A stretch of 64,000 bases of DNA from a cyanobacterium PCC 7702 (GCA_000332255.1 KB235926.1:140797-204796), one strand, 5' to 3'. Positions 46,345 to 56,273 are shown, numbered from the stretch's first letter. Translations and numbers: made by a program. The notes: a model not told the origin generated them from the sequence alone.

Positions 46345-47070
46345 ATGACGATAGGTACGCTACTGCAGCTTCCCCAAGGAGTATCTTTCGTGCAGCCAGA
46401 TTTAATCGGGTTGGAAATTACAAAAGGAGAATTGAGGAGACTGACAAAAATCAATCCCAACGATGTGTTCCGACCTTCTGCGCTCAAAAATCAAAAGCAG
46501 CGTAGACGCGCGAAGCGCGGCTTCTTGTTGAGATGGCAATTTTTCATCAAAGAAGTAAGAGAAACGCTGCTGTTGAGTTTAATTATTGCCGGAGTTTTAT
46601 ATGCGTTAGTTATTTTGCCAACAATTGGTTCTGCTATTTTTTTGGGAGTTGGTTTGTTAATTGCAATATCTATTGCAGTGATTGTCGGACGCTTGTTTTG
46701 GCGGCAGCTTGCCTACCCGAACACGCTAAAAATGCTTTTAGATGCAGTCGATAAATATCATACCATTATTCAAGCAGTAGATAATTGCGACCAGCAATCT
46801 GAAATGAATCTACCTGGTAGAGAAACAGCGATCGCAGCACTGCAAATGTTGAGAGAAGATTTAGTAAGGGCTTTAAAAATCGAGCGAATATCACGAGAAC
46901 GTAAAAAGCTATCTGCTGACTATCAAGAGTTATTTGTGAATAATTTAGCTAACCTGCAAGCTTTAGAAGTAAATGCTCCCAAAGGCGCATACAATTCGTT
47001 TTGCCAACAATTGTTGCAGATTGACCTGGAGGTGCAATCCTTGGTAAGAAAGTTACAGTCGCCCGGTTAA
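46345..47070 (+). CDS. Membrane protein with an internal palindromic repeat
   Basis: An unrecognised protein of about 241 residues. Residues near 75-125 form two hydrophobic helices (TLLLSLIIAGVLYALVILP and AIFLGVGLLIAISIAVIVG). The part after them is helical and charged (LREDLVRALKIERISRERKKLSADYQELF). A basic stretch KNQKQRRRAKRGF just before the first helix is partly encoded by the palindromic repeat at 46501-46520. The ATG at 46345 is preferred over an in-frame TTG at 46273. It starts 200 bp after gdhA and ends 8 bp before the DUF1537 kinase gene. Confidence 0.6.
   Translation: MTIGTLLQLPQGVSFVQPDLIGLEITKGELRRLTKINPNDVFRPSALKNQKQRRRAKRGFLLRWQFFIKEVRETLLLSLIIAGVLYALVILPTIGSAIFLGVGLLIAISIAVIVGRLFWRQLAYPNTLKMLLDAVDKYHTIIQAVDNCDQQSEMNLPGRETAIAALQMLREDLVRALKIERISRERKKLSADYQELFVNNLANLQALEVNAPKGAYNSFCQQLLQIDLEVQSLVRKLQSPG
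46501..46523 (+). repeat. GC-rich palindromic repeat inside a coding region
   Basis: CGCGC-GAA-GCGCG at 46507-46519, flanked by CGTAGA and GCTTC, is much richer in G+C than its surroundings. It resembles small dispersed repeats of cyanobacterial genomes, and is in frame with the membrane protein gene. Confidence 0.5.
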
Positions 47071-47078
47071 CAATCAAG

Positions 47079-48407
47079 ATGACCGCTAAACCAAAAGTAA
47101 TTGTTCTGGATGACGATCCTACCGGTTCTCAAACAGTCCACAGCTGTTTGCTATTATTGCGCTGGGATGTAGATACTTTACGCCTGGGATTGCAGGATGA
47201 CTCCCCTATTTTTTTTATACTGACCAATACCAGAGCGCTACCTGCAGAAGCTGCTGCATCAATTACCAGGGAAGTTTGTCAAAATTTAAAAATTGCTTTA
47301 GCTTTAGAACAAATCCAGGATTTTCTCATTGTTAGCCGCTCTGACTCGACTTTGCGCGGCCATTATCCCGTTGAAACCGATGCGATCGCCCAAGAACTAG
47401 GCCCGTTTGATGCTCATTTTCTCATTCCCGCCTTTTTGGAAGGAGGACGAATCACCCTCAACAGTACCCACTATTTAATTGTTGACGGTGTACCTACCCC
47501 AGTTCACGAAACCGAGTTTGCTCGTGATTCGGTCTTTGGCTACCACCACAGCTATTTACCGCTGTATGTAGAAGAAAAAACAAAAGGCAAGATCAAAGCT
47601 GACTGTGTAGAAAGATTTTTACTTGCAGATGTTCGCGCTGGTAGTTTGCAACGCTTGCTGCAACTTCGCGACAACCAATGCTGCGTCGTCGATGCACAAA
47701 CCCAAGCAGATCTTAATAATTTCGCTCAAGATGTACTTGCAGCTAGCAAGCAGGGCCAAAAACGCTTTTTGTTTCGCACTGCTGCTAGTTTTCTCACAGC
47801 TTTAGCAAATTTACCTCCCCAACCAATTGCTCCGGAAAATATGGCAAAGTACGTACGCGGTGGTAAACCAGGCGCAATAATTGTTGGTTCCCACGTTCAA
47901 AAAACAACTCAGCAGCTGGAAATGCTATTGCAGTTGGAAAGTACGCAAGGAATTGAGATTGACGTGAGGCAATTGTTGGATCGAACTGATAGATCTGCTA
48001 CAGTACTAACCGATATTCTTATCAAGGTCCGCAAAGCCTATAACGCTGGAAAAACACCAGTAGTTTATACTAGCCGCCAGGAGCTGATTTTTGAGGATGT
48101 CAAAACACGTTTGCAGTTCGGCAGCAAAGTTTCAAGTTTGTTGATGAACGTTGTCCGAGGTTTGCCTTCTGATATAGGATTTTTAATCAGTAAAGGTGGT
48201 ATCACCTCCAATGATGTCTTGAGTACTGGTCTAGCCTTGACTTGGGCGCGATTGCTCGGCCAAGTTTTACCTGGTTGTTCGATCGTGCAGACCCCAAAAA
48301 ACCATCCCCAATTTCCAAATTTACCAGTGGTGCTGTTTCCAGGAAACGTTGGTGATGCTACCGCATTGGCAACTATTTACCAAAGATTGAGTAACAAGAC
48401 CGGGTAA
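47079..48407 (+). CDS. Four-carbon acid sugar kinase family protein (DUF1537)
   Basis: A 442-residue protein with the two-domain fold of the four-carbon acid sugar kinase family (OtnK/DtnK/LtnK type). The N-terminus IVLDDDPTGSQTVH holds the DDxTG-like motif of this family, the DSTLRGHYPVETDAI block binds the sugar acid, and the C-terminal GFLISKGGITSNDVLSTGL with VVLFPGNVGD is the nucleotide-binding region. Members phosphorylate 3-oxo-tetronate or threonate in catabolic pathways. No dehydrogenase, decarboxylase or isomerase partner is adjacent, so the substrate is open. It overlaps nothing and follows the membrane gene by 8 bp. Confidence 0.85.
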   Translation: MTAKPKVIVLDDDPTGSQTVHSCLLLLRWDVDTLRLGLQDDSPIFFILTNTRALPAEAAASITREVCQNLKIALALEQIQDFLIVSRSDSTLRGHYPVETDAIAQELGPFDAHFLIPAFLEGGRITLNSTHYLIVDGVPTPVHETEFARDSVFGYHHSYLPLYVEEKTKGKIKADCVERFLLADVRAGSLQRLLQLRDNQCCVVDAQTQADLNNFAQDVLAASKQGQKRFLFRTAASFLTALANLPPQPIAPENMAKYVRGGKPGAIIVGSHVQKTTQQLEMLLQLESTQGIEIDVRQLLDRTDRSATVLTDILIKVRKAYNAGKTPVVYTSRQELIFEDVKTRLQFGSKVSSLLMNVVRGLPSDIGFLISKGGITSNDVLSTGLALTWARLLGQVLPGCSIVQTPKNHPQFPNLPVVLFPGNVGDATALATIYQRLSNKTG

Positions 48408-48494
48408 TAATTTGCAACTTTTTCCCACCCAATTACAAAAACAGATACTTTAATATTGGTAATTGCTCCATTTCCCTCTTTTGGCTGGTGCTGC

Positions 48495-49559
48495 ATGAAT
48501 TCTGATGCTGCGATCCCCAATCAAAAAGCAAATTCTGCTGGTTTTGAGATAGAATCAACTTTTCCTCAAACCGATGTCGGTGGGGATTCTACCGCAATAC
48601 AAAGCGAGACAGATTCTGTCCTTCCAGAAGCAGAATTAAATTCAGTCATTGTTTATCTAAAGTCAATTTCTAGGTCTACTGATTTAGAGTTTAAGGATGT
48701 GGTGGCGGATGTACAGTCGCCTGTGGTTTCTAATACAAGCTCTCATTCCTCACTTTTCGATTTAGATTTACCTGAGTTACCTTTATCAGAAAAGACGCTG
48801 GACAAAATCCAAATTCAAATTAAAACAGAGGAGGGAAGGATTGTATTAATTTTACCTGCAGAATCCCAACTACCTGCGTGTGAAAGTAACTGGAGCCAAA
48901 TGTGGCAACAATTCAAGTTACAACTCAACAGTAGCGATCGCCTCATGGTAAAAGCAAACACTCCCGTACATTTGGTCGCGGGCGATCGCCTCTTGGATAC
49001 CAGACAGCTGCAAGAACTTGCCCACATTCTCGGCGAAATGCACATGCAGCTCAAATCCCTTTCTACCAGTCGTCGACAAACCGCGATCGCTGCTGCTACT
49101 ATGGGCTATTCTGTCGAGCAAGTTGGACGGGAAAACATTCTCCATTTTCAGTCCCAACAGACCAAATCATCTCCCACAGAGGCCCTTTATTTAGAAAAAA
49201 CAGTGCGTTCGGGAATGGAAATTCGTCATTCTGGTAGCGTTATTATCTTGGGGGATCTCAATCCAGGAGGTACCGTCATTGCAGATGGAGATATTCTCGT
49301 GTGGGGTCGTCTTCGCGGTATTGCTCACGCTGGTGCTGCAGGTAACCGCAAGTGTTTGATTATGGCATTACAAATGGAGCCAACCCAGCTGCGGATCGCA
49401 GATGCTGTCGCCAGAGCACCAGAAAAATCACTGATGCAGTTTTATCCGGAAGTGGCTTATGTCACACCACAAGGGATTCGCATCGCCAGGGCTATTGATT
49501 TTTCTAAAAGCCAACTCAATAAGATCAATCAACAGCCTTATGGTTCTATTGTTAAATAA
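48495..49559 (+). CDS. minC: Septum site-determining protein MinC
   Basis: Inhibitor of FtsZ ring assembly away from midcell. This copy (354 residues) has a long unrelated N-terminal part of about 110 residues, as in other cyanobacteria. The conserved C-terminal beta-helix domain (GSVIILGDLNPGGTVIADGDILVWGRLRGIAHAG) binds MinD and ends in PEVAYVTPQGIRIAR. The ATG at 48495 is chosen; a TTG at 48456 opens the frame but would add an atypical leader. It is followed by minD 35 bp later. Confidence 0.94.
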   Translation: MNSDAAIPNQKANSAGFEIESTFPQTDVGGDSTAIQSETDSVLPEAELNSVIVYLKSISRSTDLEFKDVVADVQSPVVSNTSSHSSLFDLDLPELPLSEKTLDKIQIQIKTEEGRIVLILPAESQLPACESNWSQMWQQFKLQLNSSDRLMVKANTPVHLVAGDRLLDTRQLQELAHILGEMHMQLKSLSTSRRQTAIAAATMGYSVEQVGRENILHFQSQQTKSSPTEALYLEKTVRSGMEIRHSGSVIILGDLNPGGTVIADGDILVWGRLRGIAHAGAAGNRKCLIMALQMEPTQLRIADAVARAPEKSLMQFYPEVAYVTPQGIRIARAIDFSKSQLNKINQQPYGSIVK

Positions 49560-49594
49560 ATTTACAAAAACCTCACTAATCGCATTCTAACACC

Positions 49595-50401
49595 ATGACC
49601 CGAATTATTGTTATTACCTCTGGCAAAGGAGGGGTGGGTAAAACCACCTGTTCGGCAAATCTAGGCATGGCATTAGCTAAAATGGGACGGCAAGTAGCAT
49701 TAGTAGATGCCGATTTTGGCCTGAGAAATTTAGATTTGCTCTTAGGACTAGAAAATCGCATTGTTTACACAGCGGTAGAAGTACTAGCCAGGGAGTGTCG
49801 CCTCGAACAAGCATTAGTAAAAGATAAACGACAACCAAATTTGGTGCTTTTACCCGCGGCCCAAAACCGCACCAAAGACGCAGTTAGTCCCGATCAAATC
49901 AAGTTATTGGTAAACGCACTAGCGCAAAAGTACCAATACGTGATCATTGATAGTCCCGCAGGTATCGAAATGGGATTTAAAAACGCGATCGCCCCTGCCA
50001 AAGAAGCATTAGTTGTCACTACACCAGAAATTGCCTCTGTACGAGACGCCGATCGCGTTGTTGGTTTGCTGGAAGCGCAAGGAATCAAGCGCATTCATTT
50101 AATCATCAATCGTATCAAACCGGCAATGGTACGGGCTAATGATATGATGTCTGTTCAAGATGTTCAAGAACTCTTGGCTATTCCTTTGATTGGAGTGATT
50201 CCTGACGACGAGCGGGTAATTGTCTCCACCAATCGCGGTGAACCTTTGGTACTATCAGAAAACCCCTGTATAGCTGCTACCGCTTTTGAGAACATTGCTC
50301 GCAGATTGGAAGGAGAAGCAGTCGACTTTATTGAAATTGAAGCCTACCAAGACAATATATTTAGCCGTCTCCGCAGAATTTTGTGGACAAAAATCATTTA
50401 A
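49595..50401 (+). CDS. minD: Septum site-determining ATPase MinD
   Basis: A 268-residue deviant Walker ATPase: the N-terminus IIVITSGKGGVGKTTCSANLG contains KGGVGKT with both signature lysines. VDADFGLRNLDLLLG and VIIDSPAGIEMGF hold the switch aspartates. A C-terminal amphipathic helix (EAYQDNIFSRLRRILW) lets it bind the membrane when ATP-bound. It recruits MinC and is displaced by MinE to set the division site. minC is upstream and minE 30 bp downstream, all one operon. Confidence 0.97.
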   Translation: MTRIIVITSGKGGVGKTTCSANLGMALAKMGRQVALVDADFGLRNLDLLLGLENRIVYTAVEVLARECRLEQALVKDKRQPNLVLLPAAQNRTKDAVSPDQIKLLVNALAQKYQYVIIDSPAGIEMGFKNAIAPAKEALVVTTPEIASVRDADRVVGLLEAQGIKRIHLIINRIKPAMVRANDMMSVQDVQELLAIPLIGVIPDDERVIVSTNRGEPLVLSENPCIAATAFENIARRLEGEAVDFIEIEAYQDNIFSRLRRILWTKII

Positions 50402-50430
50402 CTTTCTTCGTCTGTGCATAACAAGCAGCA

Positions 50431-50748
50431 ATGATTCTTGAACTTCTAGAAAAACTTTTTTTTCGCACTACCGACACCAGTCGCAATCAGGTGAAGCGTC
50501 GCCTGCAATTGGTAATCGCTCACGATCGCGCTGACTTAAGTCCTCAAATTGTAGAAAAAATGCGGCAAGAAATTTTAGACATTGTCTGTCGCTACGTGGA
50601 AATTGAAACAGAGGGCTTAGAATTCTCTTTAGAAAGCAACCAACGCACTACCGCTTTAATAGCTAACGTACCTATACGTCGGGTCAAGGAAGCTGCAGGA
50701 CATATAGATATCAAAGACAACAGCGGTAGTTTAACTGAGAATTTTTGA
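50431..50748 (+). CDS. minE: Cell division topological specificity factor MinE
   Basis: A 105-residue protein that stimulates MinD ATPase and drives pole-to-pole patterning. The N-terminal anti-MinCD helix contains [20 protein letters not shown], and the topological specificity domain is [21 protein letters not shown] followed by [14 protein letters not shown]. It is longer than E. coli MinE (88 residues) by a short C-terminal tail. A convergent terminator follows at 50775-50804. Confidence 0.96.
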   Translation: MILELLEKLFFRTTDTSRNQVKRRLQLVIAHDRADLSPQIVEKMRQEILDIVCRYVEIETEGLEFSLESNQRTTALIANVPIRRVKEAAGHIDIKDNSGSLTENF

Positions 50749-50774
50749 TTCCAGTCAGTTTTCTAAAAACAATA

Positions 50775-50804
50775 ATCCCGTTGCCGGCTTAACCACAACG
50801 GGAT
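50775..50804. terminator. Bidirectional terminator between minE and the convergent gene
   Basis: ATCCCGTTG (50775-50783) pairs with CAACGGGAT (50796-50804) across a 12-nt loop. On the minus strand TATTGTTTTT follows; on the plus strand a T-run starts about 14 nt further on. It serves minCDE and the gene ending at 50835. Confidence 0.55.
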
Positions 50805-50834
50805 AGTAGTGTAAAATTTTTGCTTTGGCTTGAG

Positions 50835-52184
50835 CTAGCGATAAGCAATGGGTGGATTTGCCCAAACTTGTGTAATTTTTTTGCCAAAAGTCACGGGGCG
50901 GTCTATTTCTGCTGCAATCACAGTTTCACCATTCTGAGAAACTGCAAACACAGGCCAGTTCTCTTCGCCCAATTCTCCAGCACGAAACAATACGTTATCT
51001 GGTTGAGTTTGACTCCAACCTAAAAGCACTGCAATCTTTTCGTGTCCGTTGCGGTCGTAAGCAGGAGTGACAGTATTAGTACTGTTGTTTTGTCGGTCCC
51101 AAATCACCGCACGATCGGTCGCATCAGAGGTATTGAATACCGCTTCAAATTTGCGCGCTAAAAAGCGTTCACCCCTCTCCGACCAGCTGACGGGAACTAA
51201 CACACCAATAGTTCCTTCCCTATTAGGATCGTCCGAGTCAGCTTTAGCCTTTAGCAAAGTATCCATGTTGCGAGAAGTGGAATACACCACCCGCAATTTC
51301 CCGGTTTGTCTATCCTCTAAAAACAAAACACTACTAACACGACTGTTGTAAAGTTCTGGTTTTACCTCTAGCTGCACGCGGCTGTAGACAGCGTATCTCC
51401 CATCGGGAGAAACTAAAGGTATGCTTCGGTAATAACTCACTCCCGACCCACTCTTGGAACTAATAGCTTGATGAGTTTTCATAATCCAATTCCAAGGAAT
51501 GGGATAGGAACTACCTATGGGATCTTGCTGGGATTCCTCACTTTCGTCCAGCTGCTCCCCAACAGTTTCCTTTGGTTGGGAAAATCGAGGTTGGGATTCC
51601 TTGGTTATAGGTAAAACTTTGGGTACCTCGGGTGAATCAGCAGCTACAGCTAAAGTCGATGGGTAACTATTTTCCTGTGGAGAAGATTTGAGTTTAGCAG
51701 TTTTTATTTTCTGCAATAAATTTAATTGGCTAGCTGAAAGTTCCTTTTTATTACCTTCAGATACTTCTTTTACTGGCGCTAATTCCACTTTAGCTGCTAA
51801 CAATTGCTCAGCTGGTATTTGTACTGTTTGTTGAGCATTATCTTCCACTGACGCAGACTCAATTCCGTCTGTTTGCACCGCTGGCGGTTTGTTTGCAGCA
51901 GCTTGAGACATCAGATCAAAACTAGATTTGTCTGTCGAAGATTTGGTTTCAGCTACCTTTGATAATGATTCTTGATGAGTTGAATTTACTACTTCCGCAT
52001 CAGTTATGGGAATAGATACAGGGTCTAACTCATTTTTTATATAAGTATTTTTAGCTATTTGTGATTGTGCTGGAGTAGAGTTACTGGAAGCAGCTACTAG
52101 GGGTGCAATCAGCATTACAAAAGCAATGTACCTTGAGAATGGTTGGGCGCGAAACCATCCTGACAGTAAAAGATGTTTAAGCAT
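50835..52184 (-). CDS. Probable exported protein of unknown function
   Basis: A 449-residue protein with an N-terminal signal-like segment (YIAFVMLIAPLVAASSNS). Residues 40-200 are a low-complexity spacer rich in Ser, Pro, Ala and Gln. The C-terminal 230 residues look like a folded beta domain with repeated segments such as RYAVYSRVQLEVKPEL and VLFLEDRQTGKLRVVYST, which recalls a beta-propeller. I do not recognise a family. The ATG at 52184 fits a signal peptide. Its end faces minE. Confidence 0.7.
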   Translation of the reverse strand: MLKHLLLSGWFRAQPFSRYIAFVMLIAPLVAASSNSTPAQSQIAKNTYIKNELDPVSIPITDAEVVNSTHQESLSKVAETKSSTDKSSFDLMSQAAANKPPAVQTDGIESASVEDNAQQTVQIPAEQLLAAKVELAPVKEVSEGNKKELSASQLNLLQKIKTAKLKSSPQENSYPSTLAVAADSPEVPKVLPITKESQPRFSQPKETVGEQLDESEESQQDPIGSSYPIPWNWIMKTHQAISSKSGSGVSYYRSIPLVSPDGRYAVYSRVQLEVKPELYNSRVSSVLFLEDRQTGKLRVVYSTSRNMDTLLKAKADSDDPNREGTIGVLVPVSWSERGERFLARKFEAVFNTSDATDRAVIWDRQNNSTNTVTPAYDRNGHEKIAVLLGWSQTQPDNVLFRAGELGEENWPVFAVSQNGETVIAAEIDRPVTFGKKITQVWANPPIAYR

Positions 52185-52956
52185 GTTTTGATTCTCTAAA
52201 AGGTGGTTGCCGTGTAAGGAGTGATGTCAATGCAGAATTTGATTAATATGTATAACAATAAACTCACAAATTTCGCTAGGGGATATTTCCCTTTTTGCGC
52301 TGCTGGGAACCATTGTATGACAAACTACAATTTACCTCCCATTTTTTCATAGAAATTACCAAGATAACAAGTTAGGAACTACATCTCCAAAGAAATTCGC
52401 AAAACTTTATACTATTGAAACAATATCCTTAACCCAATATTTCACCTGGGTTTTTGTCAGCAGTATAAATTAATTATCCGACAGTAACACGCAGGCATTG
52501 CCTGTATATTTTTTACTATCAGCAAGTAAAAAATCCGTGACGAGATCGGGGGATATTACTCAGTTATTTGGTAAAGTCACTGAATAACCATACCAACTCA
52601 AAAGCTCGCAGTCAATAATTTAGCGAAGGTTACAATTTTTGCGAGAACTTCAGCAAAGGTTGCTATTTTTTCTCAAAATATAAAAACTGTAATAATTTTC
52701 CCAACGCTAAACCAGCTGCTTTCAGTTCAAGGCAAAGATCCAAGTTTGCTTATAAGCAATGCAATTATTATTGGAGAAAAATCCAACTACCCAATTATAG
52801 CCGCATTCAGTTTTGAGGTTGTAATTTTTCACAAAAAAGAACCTTGCTGCCAACCTTAAAATATTGTTAAACAACTTTAGTCGCAAAAAATTTTGGTGCG
52901 CGCACTACAAGCGCTGTAGGTTAGAGATTGCTAACTAATGTATTGTTTAACTATTT
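52185..52956. other. Long intergenic region upstream of fmt
   Basis: 772 bp with no gene. A CAGGCA/TGCCTG hairpin (52492-52504) is followed by TATATTTTTT. Two imperfect 19-nt repeats exactly 30 bp apart begin at 52622 and 52652. The rest is AT-rich and contains the promoters for the divergent neighbours. Confidence 0.4.
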
Positions 52957-53958
52957 ATGAAAGTCGTTTTCTTTGGTACTCCCGAATTTGCAGTTCCGAC
53001 TTTAGAAAAATTGCTGCATCACCCAAAGTTCGAAGTATTAGCAGTGATTACTCAACCAGATAAACGTCGCGGACGGGGAAACGAACTAATACCTTCACCG
53101 ATCAAAACTATCGCCACAGCTTACAACTTACCCGTATGGCAACCCCAACGAGTTAAAAAAGATGCAGAAACTCTAAGCAGACTGCGAGCAACAGGTGCGG
53201 ATGTATTTGTGGTTGTTGCTTACGGTCAAATTCTCTCTCCAGAAATTTTGGATATGCCTAAATTGGGTTGTATCAACGTACATGGTTCGATTTTACCCAA
53301 GTACAGAGGTGCAGCTCCGATTCAGTGGTGTTTGTATAACGGGGAAAAGGAAACAGGCATTACCACAATGTTAATGGATGCGGGTATGGATACCGGAGCT
53401 ATTCTTTTGCAAGCGACCACAAATATCGGCTTGATGGATAACGCTCAAGATGTAGCTCAAAAGTTGGCTGTTATGGGGGCAGATTTATTAGTAGAAACTT
53501 TACTCAAGTTAGAATGTGGAGAAATTCAGCCCATTGCGCAACAAGATTCAGAAGCTAGTTATGCGCCTTTGATTAAAAAAGAAGATTACGTTCTGGATTG
53601 GTCGAAAAGTGCTATTCAATTACACAATCAAATCAGGGGCTTTTATCCTCACTGCGTGACCTTTTTTCGCAATCAACCGCTAAAAATTAGTGCTTCCGCT
53701 CCCCTTGGTTCTGCTTGCTGGCAACAACTCCCACCAGACATTCAAAAGATGGCACAAAAACTACCGGATTTATCAATGCCAGCAGGTAAAGTTGGAGAAG
53801 TAGTAAGCATTGCCAAGGGAATGGGGGCGATCGTCCAGACTGGAGAGGGATTGTTGCTGTTACGAGAAGTTCAGCTACCTGGAAAACGTCCCTTGGGGGG
53901 CTGGGATTTTGTTAACGGTGCAAGAATTTCCGTAGGAGAAGTGTTCGAAAGTTCCTAA
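52957..53958 (+). CDS. fmt: Methionyl-tRNA formyltransferase
   Basis: Transfers a formyl group to initiator Met-tRNA. The N-terminus [18 protein letters not shown], the 10-formyl-THF-binding [18 protein letters not shown] and the conserved [18 protein letters not shown] region are all typical, as is the C-terminal [21 protein letters not shown]. The 333-residue length is normal. Its 3' end overlaps the convergent DUF6464 gene by 4 bp. def is not adjacent. Confidence 0.96.
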   Translation: MKVVFFGTPEFAVPTLEKLLHHPKFEVLAVITQPDKRRGRGNELIPSPIKTIATAYNLPVWQPQRVKKDAETLSRLRATGADVFVVVAYGQILSPEILDMPKLGCINVHGSILPKYRGAAPIQWCLYNGEKETGITTMLMDAGMDTGAILLQATTNIGLMDNAQDVAQKLAVMGADLLVETLLKLECGEIQPIAQQDSEASYAPLIKKEDYVLDWSKSAIQLHNQIRGFYPHCVTFFRNQPLKISASAPLGSACWQQLPPDIQKMAQKLPDLSMPAGKVGEVVSIAKGMGAIVQTGEGLLLLREVQLPGKRPLGGWDFVNGARISVGEVFESS

Positions 53959-54338
53959 GTTTTAGCTGCAAATTCTTCATAGAAGCGACAAGTTTCACAA
54001 GGACCGTCTGGGTTTACTGCACAGCGAATAATCTCTGAATGAGCGTTGTAGCGACAGTTTGCATCGCCGATGACCCAACGTCCGTCAATCCAAGTTTTCT
54101 CATCTGGTCGTTTAGCAGACTGCACGTACAAGGCTACTTTGTGCAAACGATAGCGCCCGGCTTGAAATTGGTAACGGTGACTGCGTTCTAAAACAGCGTA
54201 GGTTTTTCCTTCCAGGTCGAGATAGTTGCCTGGTTGTGGTATCCAGTCAAGTTTTACGCTACCGAGGGATCGCCTTGGGTGCGTCAGAATTACCTCTGTT
54301 GGTAAAGAATCTGGCTCCATAAGCTTTTGTAATCTCAT
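53955..54338 (-). CDS. DUF6464 family protein
   Basis: A 127-residue cyanobacterial protein that I recall as DUF6464, with no assigned function. It ends with a cluster of cysteines ([20 protein letters not shown]) that could bind a metal. The first half, [34 protein letters not shown], looks like a small beta domain. The ATG at 54338 opens the frame; an internal ATG at MEPDS is an alternative. It converges with fmt. Confidence 0.75.
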   Translation of the reverse strand: MRLQKLMEPDSLPTEVILTHPRRSLGSVKLDWIPQPGNYLDLEGKTYAVLERSHRYQFQAGRYRLHKVALYVQSAKRPDEKTWIDGRWVIGDANCRYNAHSEIIRCAVNPDGPCETCRFYEEFAAKT

Positions 54339-54443
54339 TTACATTATTTTAGGATGGTAGCGCACTTGTTTGGATTATCCTATGGAGTTTATGTTGTAGT
54401 TAAACATTTACTAATGTTTTGTAAAAAAAAGTAAAAGCTCGTG

Positions 54444-54745
54444 TTAATGGTTGGGGTAAGCTGTATCTAGAGAATGAAAACCTAGTTCAGGGATAGGTGT
54501 CTGCAAAATCCTTAATGAATTTGCAGGACAAGTTGTTTTGATTTTCGTTTTTTGGGTTTCGATTTCAGTAACAATTTGTGAAAATAATCTTCTCTGTGGC
54601 GCGTGGCGAAGGGGAAAAAGTGTTTTGATATTATTGGCAATATCAATAGTGATAGTTACTGGACCTTGATAGTTTTGGTCTAGGATAACATTGGCGCTAT
54701 TTGCTATCGTTATTCAATTTTTTTAGTTTGGTGATTTACAGTCAT
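54444..54745 (-). pseudogene. Decayed small gene, frame broken near its start
   Basis: An 89-residue open frame (54713-54444) has protein-like content (NVILDQNYQGPVTITIDIAN, TLFPLRHAPQRR) and ends at a TAA, but has no ATG, GTG or TTG start; a TGA at 54716-54714 closes it upstream. An ATG at 54745 in another frame gives MTVNHQTKKIE before a stop. Joining the two pieces by one frame change near 54713 would restore a protein of about 100 residues. I recognise no family. The fragment might instead be noncoding. Confidence 0.35.
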
Positions 54746-54952
54746 CAGAAACTGCGATCGCCCGTTCTTCGGAAAAACTTATCCGAACTTCAGCAACTCA
54801 GGAACTGGTGGCATATTGGCAATTATTTTTAGTCTGTACGCCAAAAATTTTATCCTTATTGGTGCTGCCATCGTGGCAAAGTTAATAAGTGGTATGTTGT
54901 CTATTTTCATATAGATACAATTTTCTACTCGAGGTAGCATTCCACAGTAGTT

Positions 54953-55786
54953 ATGCAAATTAACTGGCAAACAGCCAAAACTTACGAAGACATCCTTTAT
55001 CACAAAGCTGATGGCATTGCTAAAATTACCATCAATCGCCCGCACAAACGCAATGCCTTTCGTCCTCAAACTATTTTTGAACTTTACGAAGCTTTTTGCG
55101 ATGCCCGTGAAGACACTAGTATAGGCGTTGTATTGCTTACAGGTGCCGGCCCCCATACTGATGGCAAATATGCTTTTTGTGCTGGTGGCGACCAAAGCGT
55201 GCGCGGAAAAGCTGGTTATTTGGATGACAAGGGAATTCCCCGGTTGAACGTGCTGGATCTGCAACGCTTGATTCGCTCGCTACCAAAAGTAGTAATTGCT
55301 TTGGTTGCTGGATACGCTATCGGTGGCGGTCACGTTCTTCACTTAATTTGCGATCTGACAATTGCTGCTGATAATGCCATTTTTGGACAAACAGGACCAA
55401 AAGTGGGTAGTTTTGATGGTGGTTTTGGTGCAAGTTATCTTGCTCGCATTGTCGGACAAAAAAAGGCGCGAGAAATTTGGTTTCTCTGTCGTCAGTACAA
55501 CGCTCAACAGGCCCTAGAAATGGGTTTGGTTAATTGCGTGGTACCAGTAGAACAATTGGAAGCAGAAGGTATTCGCTGGGCCAAAGAAGTTCTGGAAAAA
55601 AGCCCGATCGCCATTCGTTGTTTAAAAGCAGCATTTAATGCTGACTGCGATGGACAAGCTGGTTTGCAAGAACTTGCTGGTAATGCCACTTTACTTTATT
55701 ACATGACAGAGGAAGGAGCAGAGGGCAAACAGGCATTTTTGGAAAAACGTCCGCCTAACTTTCGCCAATATCCTTGGTTGCCTTAA
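54953..55786 (+). CDS. menB: 1,4-dihydroxy-2-naphthoyl-CoA synthase
   Basis: Forms the naphthoquinone ring from O-succinylbenzoyl-CoA, on the pathway to phylloquinone, the photosystem I quinone. The 277-residue crotonase-fold protein has [43 protein letters not shown] and [21 protein letters not shown]. The bicarbonate- or Asp-dependent active-site segment is as in cyanobacterial MenB. It is preceded by a 600-bp gap that includes a decayed gene and is followed by a bidirectional terminator. Confidence 0.96.
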   Translation: MQINWQTAKTYEDILYHKADGIAKITINRPHKRNAFRPQTIFELYEAFCDAREDTSIGVVLLTGAGPHTDGKYAFCAGGDQSVRGKAGYLDDKGIPRLNVLDLQRLIRSLPKVVIALVAGYAIGGGHVLHLICDLTIAADNAIFGQTGPKVGSFDGGFGASYLARIVGQKKAREIWFLCRQYNAQQALEMGLVNCVVPVEQLEAEGIRWAKEVLEKSPIAIRCLKAAFNADCDGQAGLQELAGNATLLYYMTEEGAEGKQAFLEKRPPNFRQYPWLP

Positions 55787-55792
55787 AATTGC

Positions 55793-55825
55793 AAAAATCG
55801 CTCTTGAGACCCAGGAGCGATTTTT
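55793..55825. terminator. Bidirectional terminator after menB
   Basis: AAAAATCGCTC (55793-55803) pairs with GAGCGATTTTT (55815-55825), giving an 11-bp stem that carries A- and T-runs for both strands. It serves menB and the minus-strand gene ending at 56022. Confidence 0.75.
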
Positions 55826-56021
55826 AATTTAGACCGAGAAAAATTAGTTTGAGTAATGACCAGCAACTTGCTTGTGCTGCTCCTCTTTCTCCATTGCCAA
55901 ATCTGAAAATTTATTTATCAATACACTTTGTCTTTCCTATACCCAAATGTAGATGAAATTCACCTAGATTGGGTATTTACAACAACTGAGACTGGTAACT
56001 AAATTTGTGAAGCAGTTAGCT

Positions 56022-56273
56022 TCAGGATTTCTCTACAGAAGCAATAACAGATTTGTTTGAATCTGCAGCGATCGCTGGTGTAGCATCTGGTAAATTCCAA
56101 ACATCTTCCAAACTTTCCCAGGAAGGAGCAAACGGTGGAAGCGACAAACAGCAGGCTTTCCAATTTGCTTGGACTGGCGCTCCTAGCTGTTGGCAGATTC
56201 CACCACGTCTACCTTCGGGTTGATAATAACGACAATACCTGCACGCAGAAGTCAAATTTTTAATATTTTTCAT
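56022..56273 (-). CDS. Small cysteine-rich protein
   Basis: An 83-residue protein resembling small unnamed cyanobacterial proteins that I have seen. Cysteines are arranged as SACRYCRYYQPEGRRGGICQQLG followed by WKACCLSLPPF; four or five of them could bind zinc or an iron-sulfur centre. The C-terminal 25 residues are low in complexity. No signal peptide. Start ATG at 56273; the ribosome binding site is weak. Function unknown. Confidence 0.65.
   Translation of the reverse strand: MKNIKNLTSACRYCRYYQPEGRRGGICQQLGAPVQANWKACCLSLPPFAPSWESLEDVWNLPDATPAIAADSNKSVIASVEKS

Noticed and set aside
54779-55264. 161-residue minus-strand frame over the menB start
   Set aside because: It is antisense to the conserved menB coding sequence and is a shadow of it.
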